This document shows positions 54,440-63,408 of a stretch of 64,000 nucleotides of DNA, piece by piece (the stretch's first letter is position 1; the number at the start of each line of letters is the position of its first letter). The notes below the pieces were generated by a model, which was given only the letters and a program-made list of their open reading frames with translations, did no database searches and was not told the origin of the DNA. The translations under genes and the position numbers were made by a program. The DNA is from Edwardsiella anguillarum ET080813. GTDB lineage: Bacteria; Pseudomonadota; Gammaproteobacteria; Enterobacterales; Enterobacteriaceae. The DNA is taken from assembly GCF_000264765.2 (NCBI RefSeq), contig NZ_CP006664.1:4066350-4130349 (forward strand), written 5' to 3'.

Positions 54440-56041
54440 TTACCCGCAAAGCACCGCACTGCTGACCGGATCGAGCGCAATCAGGCCGGACAGAAGCAAA
54501 TCCATCTCGGGCTGAAGCCGCAATTTATCGGTTTCGCTGCGGGTGGCTTTCATGCGCAGCAGCCTGAGGCGACGCGATTTCACCTCAAACAACAGCGCCG
54601 GTATCCACTGCGTGAGCGTGATGGCCTGTGCGGTACTCTCAAGCTCACCCAGCAGATGCAGTGCCAGCTCATTCCGGCCCCTCTGCTCCGCCACGCGCGC
54701 CATCAGCAGGCGCAGCAGCCATTTGCCTTTTGTGGAGTCCGCGCCTGGGCGTGTCTGTAGCCAGTGGAGCGTGGCATCCAGACCCTCCGTGTCCGCTTTC
54801 TCCAGCGCCTCCGGCTCAAGGGCCAGGATATCGTTATCCGTCTCACTGACGGCGCTGACCGGCGCCTCACGCCAGCCGGATATACCGTCCAGCACGCTCT
54901 GGTTTATCCAGTTCAGGGTGATCTCATCGGCAAACGGCGTACCGTCATTAAAGGCCAGCGTTTCAAGCCCGGAGAGCCGGCGCAGCAGCCCTTTCAGATC
55001 GGCGGTGATAATCTCGGCCAGCACCTCCTGCCCTGACTTCACCAGGGCCTGGTGGGTATACCACTGCAAATCCAGCCAGAGGTGATTGGCGCCGCGCGAG
55101 AAGGTGCTGTCCACCTGCGCCAGCATCTCCGGCCAGCTCTGCTGCAGGTACAGGCGTTTGAGCATGGCTCGCTGGTCAGCCCGCGGCGGCTCAATGCGCG
55201 TTTTCCCCTCGGCATCCGGCGCCGGGATAGCGCTCAGCGTGTCATGGCGCAGGCTTTTCATCAGCCGGTGTGCGGCGAGCCAGCCCGCGGGCTGTTCTCG
55301 CAGATACTCCGCCAGGGTGCGGGCCTGAGCCAGCAAATCCTGACCGGAGGTGATACGGCTCAGGCGCGGTGCGTCAGGCTCGGCCGTGTGTAATGGGGGC
55401 GGCGGCGGAGCCTGATGAGCGGCATTCTGCGGCACCACGGCATCCACGCCACCGGCTTTCATCAGGCGAGACTCCAGCGCGCGGTACAGGGCACTCAGCT
55501 CCGGCCGTGACGCCTCCGGCTCGGCCTCCAGGCTGTCGCGGATAAGCAGCAACACACCGACAGTGCGCAGGGCCTCGTCGCGTACCACCTCCGGCCAGCG
55601 TGACAGGCCGTCGAGAACACGGGGGCCTGCAAGCCACTCCAGCGCCGATTTACGGCTCCGCTCACGCTGCGGATGAAGCTGCGCGCCATAGCGCTGCAGT
55701 AACCCCGCCAGCAGTGCAAGCCCCTCAGCGAAGCCGGCTTCGCCGTCCCGGTGCAGACGTGCCCAGCAATAATAGGTCGCGACCCGGATATCTTGCGCCG
55801 TGCGGGTCAACAGCCTCTCGGCCAGCTGGCAAATCAGCCCGGTATCAACGCCGGAAAGCCTGTCGACCTCCTCACGGATGCGCTGAAAATCATCGTCATA
55901 TCCCGGATCCTCTCCTGTTGGACGGCTATCGCTGACCGGGGCAAGCCAGGGGTGCCAGCTTTCCGTGAGCGCCTGCGCCTGCTGTCGCAGCTGAACTTCA
56001 TCCACCTGACAGGCGGCGATCAGATTCGGCAGCGTGCCCAT
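54440..56041 (-). CDS. tssA: TssA, T6SS cap/baseplate protein
   Basis: 533 residues with an N-terminal ImpA domain (SWHPWLAPVSDSRPTGEDPG; GVDTGLICQLAERLLTRTAQ; ALEWLAGPRVLDGL), a variable helical middle and a C-terminal domain (LLRRLSGLETLAFNDGTPFA). TssA primes sheath polymerisation at the baseplate. The ATG overlaps the tssM stop as TAATG. A second TssA-like protein (VasL) ends the cluster. Confidence 0.92.
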   Translation of the reverse strand: MGTLPNLIAACQVDEVQLRQQAQALTESWHPWLAPVSDSRPTGEDPGYDDDFQRIREEVDRLSGVDTGLICQLAERLLTRTAQDIRVATYYCWARLHRDGEAGFAEGLALLAGLLQRYGAQLHPQRERSRKSALEWLAGPRVLDGLSRWPEVVRDEALRTVGVLLLIRDSLEAEPEASRPELSALYRALESRLMKAGGVDAVVPQNAAHQAPPPPPLHTAEPDAPRLSRITSGQDLLAQARTLAEYLREQPAGWLAAHRLMKSLRHDTLSAIPAPDAEGKTRIEPPRADQRAMLKRLYLQQSWPEMLAQVDSTFSRGANHLWLDLQWYTHQALVKSGQEVLAEIITADLKGLLRRLSGLETLAFNDGTPFADEITLNWINQSVLDGISGWREAPVSAVSETDNDILALEPEALEKADTEGLDATLHWLQTRPGADSTKGKWLLRLLMARVAEQRGRNELALHLLGELESTAQAITLTQWIPALLFEVKSRRLRLLRMKATRSETDKLRLQPEMDLLLSGLIALDPVSSAVLCG

Positions 56042-59000
56042 TATTCGACTCCGTCCATGTCACTCTCTTCCGCGTCGGCCATCCGCGCCGGAGCCGTGGC
56101 CACGCTGTCGACGTTGAAGATCTGATCCGGCAGCGTGAAGTTGCGCAGTGCCAGTAACGCCAGTGGACCGCTGCCCAGCTGCGAGCGCAGCACCCACCGT
56201 AGGGTGGAGCCATCCGGCGCGCTGAAGCTCATCATCCACCGGCTGCGGTCCAGCGGCTGTCGTTTACCCTCTCCCAGCCAGCGAATAAAGCCCCAGGTTC
56301 CACTGTAGTCCCCGAACAGACGCGCTCCGGCGCTGACGGTGGTCCAGGTCAGCATGGTGCCCGGCGTGTAAGTGTCTCCCGGCCAGCGGAAGGGCTGCCA
56401 GTCGGCCATCTGGTTAAAGTAGTGCAGCTTTTGTCCGTCGATGATCAGCTGAGTCTCCACCACCTGCGGCGCCGGGCGTGCCTGCAGTTCAAAGCTGATG
56501 CCCTGACCGCCGTCGGTAAACAGGATGTCCGACAGCTGGCTCAGCTGGTTAATGGCGCGCAGGAAGGCCGGATTAAAGCTTAGCCCCTGGCTGTTGACCT
56601 TATCCGCTACCCATCGGCTGCCCTCTTTGTGCAGCACGCCGCTGAGCTCTGCGGTCAGGAAGCGTTCAATACGGCCGCTGTCTTTGCGCACAAACTCGGC
56701 CAGCATCGGTAAAGAGGCATCACTTTTGCTGTCAGCAAACGGGAAACGGCCGTCGAATGCCGTGTGCCAGTTCGCCACCACGGCGCGGCGCCATTTGTCA
56801 TTCAGGCTCGCCGCCGACGGCTGAAGCACGGTCTCCCAGGCCTGGGTCAGCGGCTGAACAAACACGGTGCTGCCAAAACCGCTCCACGCTTCGCCCAGGC
56901 TTGCCGCAATCAGGCTGCCATATTGCTGGGTGTCGCTCAAGTCCACGCTTTTGCCCTGGAATACGGTCTGCGCCAGGGTTTGTAGCATCGCCTGCGGGTC
57001 GGAGGCGCTGGCCACCTGTTGCAGGCGCAGACGCACGCGGGTGATGCGGGTCAGATACGTCTGCAGGCTCAGTGAGTTGTCGGCCGACATGAGGTTGCTG
57101 CCGTTGTTTTTACCCAGCAGCTGAAGCAGCGGACCGAAGGTGTCATCCAATGGCCCCTGCAACTCCGTGGCAGACGGGTCAATCGCTGGTGTCTCTTCCC
57201 CCCCCATCAGCGCCTTAGCCGATGAGACGATGGAACTCGAAAGGCCTTCACTTTGCTGGCCGGCCTGCCCCTGCCAGGCGACGGTATTCATCAGGGCAAT
57301 CAGTGGCGACTGGCGGACATCGCTCATCAGCGCCAGCTGGTCTGCGACGTCCGCAATGTTGTTCGCCGGGTTAAGCCGCAGACTGTTGAGAAAGTTCAGC
57401 CAGCTGCCGGCGAAGTCGGTGAAGTAACGTTGCAGCAGGCGCGTTTTCAGCGCTTCCGGCGCCAGCTCAGCGGGTACTGACGTAGCGGCATCGCTCAACA
57501 CCCAGTCGATTGCATCGCGTCGGGAAGTCGCGGCTTTCTCGATGGCCTGCTGTATCCCCCCTTCCCACGCCTGACGAGTGAACATGCCCGGCACCACCGC
57601 CTCGGTGGTGAAGAGTCGGCGCGCATCGGTGCCGCGAGTCATGTCTTCCAGTGACACGTCGGCGAAGTTACGACGCACCGAGTTGAGCATGTTCTCATAC
57701 AGCGTGCCGTCGGCGTTGCGCCGTCCAATTTGCTGCAGCAGCACCTGACGGCTCTGGCTGACCCGTTGCGCATCCGGCGCGATTTTCCACCGTGGCTGCT
57801 CGGGCAGTTCGGCGATGTAGAATGCCCACAAAGTCGGCGACAGGCTTTGCCACAGGCCGGTTGAGATGCCCATGCGCGTCGGCTGCACGGATTGCATGGT
57901 CTGCGCGAAAAACGCACCGTCGGCTTTATCCGGACGGGACATCATCAGCCAGGCTTTCAGCTGGTCATAGCCCGGCTTTGCCAGCTGTGCCCGCAGGGCG
58001 CTGCTGGGCGCTGAGTTTACCAGCGCGCTGAGCTTCTGCATCAGGGCGGCATATGCCGGGTCGCGTATCAGGCGGTTGTTCGCCACGCCGTACCAGGGCA
58101 GCATCGCGTCGAGCAGCTGCGGGCTATGGTTCAGGCCGAAGCGCTGATACCATGGCGTCTCCTCCCGGACATGATGCAGCAGGCGACCGGCGTCATTACG
58201 CAGATCGTGCAAGGCCACCAGCTGTGCATCGGAGACGGAAGGATGCGCCACCAGGTATCGGGCTTTTGCCGCCACGGAAGATATCTGGCCGGAGTTCAGC
58301 GCAAAGGCGAGCAGCAGCCCGGCGCCCCAGACGCCGATGATCGCCATCATGGCCCAGGCCAGCGTCTGTTCCCACGCCCTACCGACCCGGCGACCACGAA
58401 TACGGGTGCAGCGGTCAACGATACCCTGCCAGGTCACCGGCAGGGTCAGCGCATGGCGTTGTGACTCCGGGACATATTTCTCAGCGCCGGCGCTTCTCTC
58501 GAAAATATCAGCGGGTTTATTCTCCGGCAGGCTGAACATCAGGCCCCGCAGCGAAACGCGCTGCTGAGCGTCGGAGAGCCATGGCCGCAGTTGCTGAGCC
58601 CAGCGGGCGATACCGCCGTCTTTCAGGCGCTGCCCCAGGCGCAGCAGGAAGTCGTGGCTATCGTTATCAGCGATCTGACTCACCCCCTGCGCCCGCAGCG
58701 TCGGCAGCATCAATTCAAGCTGGCGGGTAATATCTTCGGCTTTCGCACGTAGCGGAAAACAGGCCCCTACCGTCTGTTCTGTGCGGTTAGTCTGCGACCA
58801 TGGACTGTCGCACAGTTGCCACAGCCAGACCGGTGCGGAATAACGCAGCAGCTCGCTGATTTTTTCCAGCCCGCGTAAATCGTTGTCACTGATGTGTGGT
58901 GTCAGGTGAAGCGACGCCGGCATGACACGGACAATACCGTCCAGCGGGCGTCCGCGACGCAGCCTGCGCAGCGCCGCGTATTTTTCATGGTCGGGCTCCG

Positions 59001-59508
59001 ATATCAGACTGCCGCCATAAATCAGAACGGTACGGTTACCCTCAAGCCACTGCCGCTGCTGCAGGCCGGGAACCAGTTGCTCAATCGCGGCGGCGTCGCC
59101 CGTCACCAACAACAGGCGGGCTTTTCCACGCCAGTAAAAGCCAACCCGTGAGCGTAGGTGGGCCCGTATCGCTCCAGACATCACCCCCGCCGGAGACTCA
59201 GGGGGGTGTTCACTTTCCCTTTTCGCCCCCTCGTCATCGCCATTTGTCGCGTCGACGAGAGCATCAAACGCCGTTTTGCCGGCACTGAGCGCGGCCCACA
59301 GGAGCGTAACCAGCATAATAAATGTGCATCCGCTAATGCAGCACCCGCCAATAAGCCAGTAAGTCTGCTGCGGACTCCCCCTCTCCAGCCCGGCGATGTC
59401 CGGATACCGCCAGACCATAAACGTCATTGCGGCAAGGAGTAAAAAGAGAATGAATACGCCAGAAAGATAGCGCCCTTCCGTCGTCTTCGGTGCCAAAGGT
59501 AGCGTCAC
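56041..59508 (-). CDS. tssM: TssM, T6SS inner-membrane IcmF-like protein
   Basis: 1,155 residues from the GTG at 59508, which overlaps the preceding stop as GTGA and has AGGAGA 8 nt upstream; an ATG at 59556 is possible but lies deep in the neighbour. Two N-terminal membrane helices (about 14-33 and 50-74), a cytoplasmic region, a third helix (about 385-405, WAMMAIIGVWGAGLLLAFAL) and a large periplasmic part with the IcmF/VasK pattern (MFTRQAWEGGIQQAIEKAA). The place where many TssM have a Walker A motif reads LLLVTGDAAAIEQL, without GKT, so nucleotide binding is unlikely. Forms the trans-envelope complex with TssJ and TssL. Confidence 0.93.
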   Translation of the reverse strand: MTLPLAPKTTEGRYLSGVFILFLLLAAMTFMVWRYPDIAGLERGSPQQTYWLIGGCCISGCTFIMLVTLLWAALSAGKTAFDALVDATNGDDEGAKRESEHPPESPAGVMSGAIRAHLRSRVGFYWRGKARLLLVTGDAAAIEQLVPGLQQRQWLEGNRTVLIYGGSLISEPDHEKYAALRRLRRGRPLDGIVRVMPASLHLTPHISDNDLRGLEKISELLRYSAPVWLWQLCDSPWSQTNRTEQTVGACFPLRAKAEDITRQLELMLPTLRAQGVSQIADNDSHDFLLRLGQRLKDGGIARWAQQLRPWLSDAQQRVSLRGLMFSLPENKPADIFERSAGAEKYVPESQRHALTLPVTWQGIVDRCTRIRGRRVGRAWEQTLAWAMMAIIGVWGAGLLLAFALNSGQISSVAAKARYLVAHPSVSDAQLVALHDLRNDAGRLLHHVREETPWYQRFGLNHSPQLLDAMLPWYGVANNRLIRDPAYAALMQKLSALVNSAPSSALRAQLAKPGYDQLKAWLMMSRPDKADGAFFAQTMQSVQPTRMGISTGLWQSLSPTLWAFYIAELPEQPRWKIAPDAQRVSQSRQVLLQQIGRRNADGTLYENMLNSVRRNFADVSLEDMTRGTDARRLFTTEAVVPGMFTRQAWEGGIQQAIEKAATSRRDAIDWVLSDAATSVPAELAPEALKTRLLQRYFTDFAGSWLNFLNSLRLNPANNIADVADQLALMSDVRQSPLIALMNTVAWQGQAGQQSEGLSSSIVSSAKALMGGEETPAIDPSATELQGPLDDTFGPLLQLLGKNNGSNLMSADNSLSLQTYLTRITRVRLRLQQVASASDPQAMLQTLAQTVFQGKSVDLSDTQQYGSLIAASLGEAWSGFGSTVFVQPLTQAWETVLQPSAASLNDKWRRAVVANWHTAFDGRFPFADSKSDASLPMLAEFVRKDSGRIERFLTAELSGVLHKEGSRWVADKVNSQGLSFNPAFLRAINQLSQLSDILFTDGGQGISFELQARPAPQVVETQLIIDGQKLHYFNQMADWQPFRWPGDTYTPGTMLTWTTVSAGARLFGDYSGTWGFIRWLGEGKRQPLDRSRWMMSFSAPDGSTLRWVLRSQLGSGPLALLALRNFTLPDQIFNVDSVATAPARMADAEESDMDGVE

Positions 59509-60713
59509 GGATCCATCTCCTGTCGGGAAGCCATCGGGGTAATGAGCGTGCTCCACAGCGCATTCTGCGTGGTGTCGCCGCAGATAATCATCTGGGGTGA
59601 CTGCGTTTGCCGTGCGATTTCAGTGGCGGCCGCGATGGCCAACCAGGGCGCAGCGGCGCCGGCATATCCCATCGACATATCGAGTGAAATCACGGCTTCG
59701 TCCTCTACGGACTGCGCAGGATGCGCATTCTGGCACGCGATCACTTCTGCGCGCTGCGCCCCCGTCAGCCCGGCAAGCCATAAATTTTTCACGATATTCT
59801 CTTTGAGCGGGACGTTATAGGCGGCCATGTTCATCCCCCCGCACAGCTCACCCGGAGGGGCCGCATCTGGCCGGTGCAGCAGCGCGAGGGGGTCAATAGC
59901 CTGCTGCGTCAGGCGGTTGCCCAGAAGCAGGGCAACGGCGGCTTCCGCCGTGTTGTTCGATATAACCGGATCAACCTGGAGGCCAATAATCAACAACATC
60001 GCCTCATCTTGGATTCGGTGATCCAGCCAGTGGCTGACGCCCCCCGGACCACGGCTGTCCACATACTCAACCGCGCAGGCTATGCCGCTCTCCTGCCAGG
60101 CTTTCTGCCAAATCGCCCGAACAGTAGGGCATGACAGAGATGACGAGACATCAAGGATGACCGCCAGCGCGGCATTTTCAGGAAACTGGTCGACGGGCAG
60201 ATCGGCAATGAGCGCTGAAAGCAGGCGTGAGACGAGCCGCTCAGGCGTCTCATCCGGTCCCGCCCCGATGCGGCTCATCCTGTTACTCTTCTCGTTTTTC
60301 CAGTCCGACTGAGAAATGATAATGCTGTGGTTATTGCGCATTTCAACGGCGACAGAACCTGGTTCGCTCTCCTGATGGGCTGTGATAAATGTCGTATTCA
60401 GTATCTGAAGCGCACGGCGCGCTCGGCGGGTCTCACGCAAGATCCATTGTTCCCGACGTCGGTCAAAAGCATTCGCTTTACTGTCCTGTAATGACCAGCC
60501 CCACAGACGAATACTGAAACTCACGATCCACACCACGACAGGGGTCCCCATAGCAATCAACCCGAAGTGCTTGTTATCGATATAAACTCCCAATATCCGC
60601 ATGAGGATCACGACAATGACCAACGGTATCGCCAGAGCCGCAAGCCAACGTGATATTTTCGGTGGTGCCGATCGAGGATGACATTCGGGAGGATTTTTCA
60701 GGGAATACGGCAT
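59505..60713 (-). CDS. T6SS-associated membrane protein of unknown function
   Basis: 402 residues with two N-terminal membrane helices (about 23-45 and 50-73: LAIPLVIVVILMRILGVYID, MGTPVVVWIVSFSIRLWGW) and a soluble part with no recognised motif (ALAVILDVSSSLSCPTVRAI; EDEAVISLDMSMGYAGAAAP). It sits immediately before tssM with a 4-bp overlap, so it is very probably a T6SS accessory component. Its start overlaps the preceding small frame by 16 bp. Not assigned to a named Tss subunit. Confidence 0.8.
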   Translation of the reverse strand: MPYSLKNPPECHPRSAPPKISRWLAALAIPLVIVVILMRILGVYIDNKHFGLIAMGTPVVVWIVSFSIRLWGWSLQDSKANAFDRRREQWILRETRRARRALQILNTTFITAHQESEPGSVAVEMRNNHSIIISQSDWKNEKSNRMSRIGAGPDETPERLVSRLLSALIADLPVDQFPENAALAVILDVSSSLSCPTVRAIWQKAWQESGIACAVEYVDSRGPGGVSHWLDHRIQDEAMLLIIGLQVDPVISNNTAEAAVALLLGNRLTQQAIDPLALLHRPDAAPPGELCGGMNMAAYNVPLKENIVKNLWLAGLTGAQRAEVIACQNAHPAQSVEDEAVISLDMSMGYAGAAAPWLAIAAATEIARQTQSPQMIICGDTTQNALWSTLITPMASRQEMDP

Positions 60714-61072
60714 TTCTCTTGCAACTCATCTTTGTCGTAACCATAAGTGTTATCTGATTCATCCCATATCAGATTGGGTTTATCGGCGTTGAGGTTCTGC
60801 GGTGCCAGATCGCGTCTGGCGACGCGTGTGCGCAGTGAAACGATGAACGCCTCCGCAATCGCTCGCACGCGCTCGGCCGCGCCTCCTGCGGCAGTCTGGC
60901 AAATGTAGCTCCCGCCCTGCCACGCGCCATGAGCGTGAACCGGGTACCCACGACGATGAACGTCAGTCATGCCCCTTTCGAGGCAGGCCGCATCCGTTAC
61001 ATGGGCCGCTCTCGCCTTCAGAGGCGGTGGGCCGATCATCATCGGCCAACACCCCGTCATGAAAAGCTGCAT
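60698..61072 (-). CDS. 124-residue hypothetical protein between vgrG and the membrane protein
   Basis: A small frame overlapping vgrG by 16 bp at its start and the next gene by 16 bp at its end, which argues for translation. The N-terminal 40 residues look weak, but the C-terminus (NADKPNLIWDESDNTYGYDK) looks like real protein. No family recognised. Being directly behind vgrG, where effectors, adaptors and immunity genes are usual, it may be the remains of such a gene or a small cargo-related protein. Confidence 0.5.
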   Translation of the reverse strand: MQLFMTGCWPMMIGPPPLKARAAHVTDAACLERGMTDVHRRGYPVHAHGAWQGGSYICQTAAGGAAERVRAIAEAFIVSLRTRVARRDLAPQNLNADKPNLIWDESDNTYGYDKDELQEKCRIP

Positions 61073-63408
61073 TTACTGGAGGACTCTGCGGTTTCAGGCG
61101 CCATGCTCGGAAACGCTACCTGCTTGCTGGCCTTTTCTTTTCGTCCGTAATACCCGGCCTTGGTCAGGTATTCACCCTGAGTGGCTGATTCAATGCCATT
61201 GGCATCGAGGGTGATATAGCTTCCGCCCCCGTTAATCGTGACCTGTTTTTTGGCAATGATTTCGATGCGATCTTCGGTGCTGACGACGCGGATCTCTCCA
61301 CGGGCGAGCAGCTCCATCAACGCATTCTGCGCCTGGATCCTCACCGGCCCCTGGTTGGCGATGAGCTTGATCCCCAGCTTACGAACGAACACACTCAGGG
61401 CATTACCGACCCCGATAAACAGATTTTTCACCACGCTGACGTCCGCATTTTTACCGGCAGTGGCAATCAGATTCTGGCCGGCCGATACCTGTAGGTGCTG
61501 TCCGCTGGTCAGCGCCACACCATCCGGCGCGCTGAGCAGCAGCACCGATTTTTTGAGATCTGTCAGCTGCTGCTCCAGCAGTGTGATTTGCGCCCGGAGA
61601 TCCGCCGGGGTCGCGGCCGCCTTCTGCGCGTCATCGGAGATGGAGGTCATCTGCTCCCGGGCATCGCCCAGATTGCTGACCGCCGGCTGCATCTCCAGCG
61701 CCGCCCCCTGCGCCATCGTCTGACCGTCAGCGCTGATAAACATCCCCTTCTGTGCCCGGATAGCGCCCCAGCTGTCGCTTCTGAGCTCAAAACCCTCGCC
61801 ACGTGGCTGTTTCTCGCTGTCGACCAGGTGACCGAGATTGAGCTGACTCTTACCACCGTACTCCGTGCTGACCTTGATATGCTCTTTCCCGCGCGCATCG
61901 TCGAGGCGGATTTTGTTGTTCGCCGGGGTGCGCAGGACGTTGCGTTTGTAGTTCTGAATGGTGACGTGGTCACCGTGCGCCGAGTCATGAAGTACGCCGG
62001 AGATGTACGGCCGGTCCGGGTTACCGTCCTCAAAGCTAATCGCCACTTCGGTGCCCGCCAGCAGCGGCAGGTGCAGGCCATAGGTATCACCGGCATAGGG
62101 GCGCGACTGGCGCACCCACAGGCTTTCAAAACCGGTCTCCCAGTTATCGCGGTCGAACAGCATGTTGACGCGGTAGCGGCCATCGCGGTCGATATGGCCG
62201 TAGGCGTCATTTTCGGTGGTGCTGGTAACGCGGGCCGGCAGCGTGCCGGCCATCACCGGACGGGCGCCGGGGGCCGGGCGGAAGCCAAAATCCGAGCTGT
62301 CCGGGATACCCTCAAAATTCACACCAAAATCTTCATCACGGCGCGCATGGCTGCGCATCACGGTGATGACCACGCCCTGCGCAAACACGTCTGCCACCTC
62401 ATAGCCGCCGGTGACCTTTAACAGCATACCCGGGAACAGCGTCGGGCAACTGGTGATGGCGTGGGTCTGCGTCTGCCCATTCAGGTAACGCTCATGCCGG
62501 ATACGGGCATAGAACGCCCCGGATTCCGGGGCCGGATGGCGGTCGTATTTACTGCCCGGCGTCAGGTAATTGTCGGCATAGTGATAGGCATCACCGTAGG
62601 TAGTGGCGTCCCCCCGGGTCACATCGACCTGGGTGTTCATGTCCTCGTTTGCCGCACGGTAGTTGTAATCACAGGTGCTGACCTGCTTCTGCACCACGTG
62701 ATGATGGGTCTCCATTCCCCACACCGAGTCCACGCCTTTTGAGTGCTGGCCCGACGGCGGCACCGACGGCAGGGTCAGCCCTTTCTCATAGCCCTGCGGG
62801 CCGTCGTAAAACTCCACCACATCGATATTGAGGCGCATATCGGTGGTAAAGCGGAACCAGATGCCCACCTCACCCAGCAGTCGGGTGATGAAATGCAGAT
62901 CGTCCTCGCCGTACTGCATCACCTGCTCGCGGCGCGGATATTCCTGCGTCAGCGAGAACAGAAAATCTTGGCCGCGCATGCTGTGGCGCTCGCGCAGAAT
63001 TTTTTCAACAATCTGCGGAACCGACATGTCCTGATAAATGGCGTTCTGGTGTGAACGGCTGAGCAACGCCAGGCGCGGGGTCAGCGTCAGGGCGTAATGG
63101 GTTTCATCTTTTGAGGTACCGAGGCGTTCAAAACCGCTGACTACCCCCTGAATCACGCGAACGGCCTGTTGCACCTTAATGCCGTAGCCCTGATCCACCG
63201 GTGCCTGCAGCGTCAGGGAGGCCGCTTTCATCAGCATCATTTCCTTGCTGATGGCATGATCGCCACTGGTGAACTCAATACGGTAGCTAAACGGTTGACT
63301 CAGGGCTTCGTGCCCCTCAAAGGCCAGGACGTCCAGCCCGGACTCACAGCCTTTTACCGAAAGCCCGTGATGATTGTGGCTGAAGCGGATTTTGAGATTC
63401 GTGCTCAT
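61057..63408 (-). CDS. vgrG: VgrG (TssI), T6SS spike protein
   Basis: 783 residues. N-terminal gp27-like part (KGCESGLDVLAFEGHEALSQ; FSYRIEFTSGD), gp5-like OB-fold and the Vgr signature (RYRVNMLFDRDNWETGFESL; WVRQSRPYAGDTYGLHLPLL; GTEVAISFEDGNPDRPYISG), then a DUF2345-type beta-helix extension. The C-terminus ends shortly after the helix (GRKEKASKQVAFPSMAP), so there is no obvious fused effector domain. It pierces target membranes and carries the PAAR tip. Its ATG overlaps the clpV stop as ATGA. Confidence 0.95.
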   Translation of the reverse strand: MSTNLKIRFSHNHHGLSVKGCESGLDVLAFEGHEALSQPFSYRIEFTSGDHAISKEMMLMKAASLTLQAPVDQGYGIKVQQAVRVIQGVVSGFERLGTSKDETHYALTLTPRLALLSRSHQNAIYQDMSVPQIVEKILRERHSMRGQDFLFSLTQEYPRREQVMQYGEDDLHFITRLLGEVGIWFRFTTDMRLNIDVVEFYDGPQGYEKGLTLPSVPPSGQHSKGVDSVWGMETHHHVVQKQVSTCDYNYRAANEDMNTQVDVTRGDATTYGDAYHYADNYLTPGSKYDRHPAPESGAFYARIRHERYLNGQTQTHAITSCPTLFPGMLLKVTGGYEVADVFAQGVVITVMRSHARRDEDFGVNFEGIPDSSDFGFRPAPGARPVMAGTLPARVTSTTENDAYGHIDRDGRYRVNMLFDRDNWETGFESLWVRQSRPYAGDTYGLHLPLLAGTEVAISFEDGNPDRPYISGVLHDSAHGDHVTIQNYKRNVLRTPANNKIRLDDARGKEHIKVSTEYGGKSQLNLGHLVDSEKQPRGEGFELRSDSWGAIRAQKGMFISADGQTMAQGAALEMQPAVSNLGDAREQMTSISDDAQKAAATPADLRAQITLLEQQLTDLKKSVLLLSAPDGVALTSGQHLQVSAGQNLIATAGKNADVSVVKNLFIGVGNALSVFVRKLGIKLIANQGPVRIQAQNALMELLARGEIRVVSTEDRIEIIAKKQVTINGGGSYITLDANGIESATQGEYLTKAGYYGRKEKASKQVAFPSMAPETAESSSKCSFS

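Noticed and set aside
61495-62421. 308-codon plus-strand open frame opposite vgrG
   Set aside because: Antisense shadow of a conserved vgrG region.
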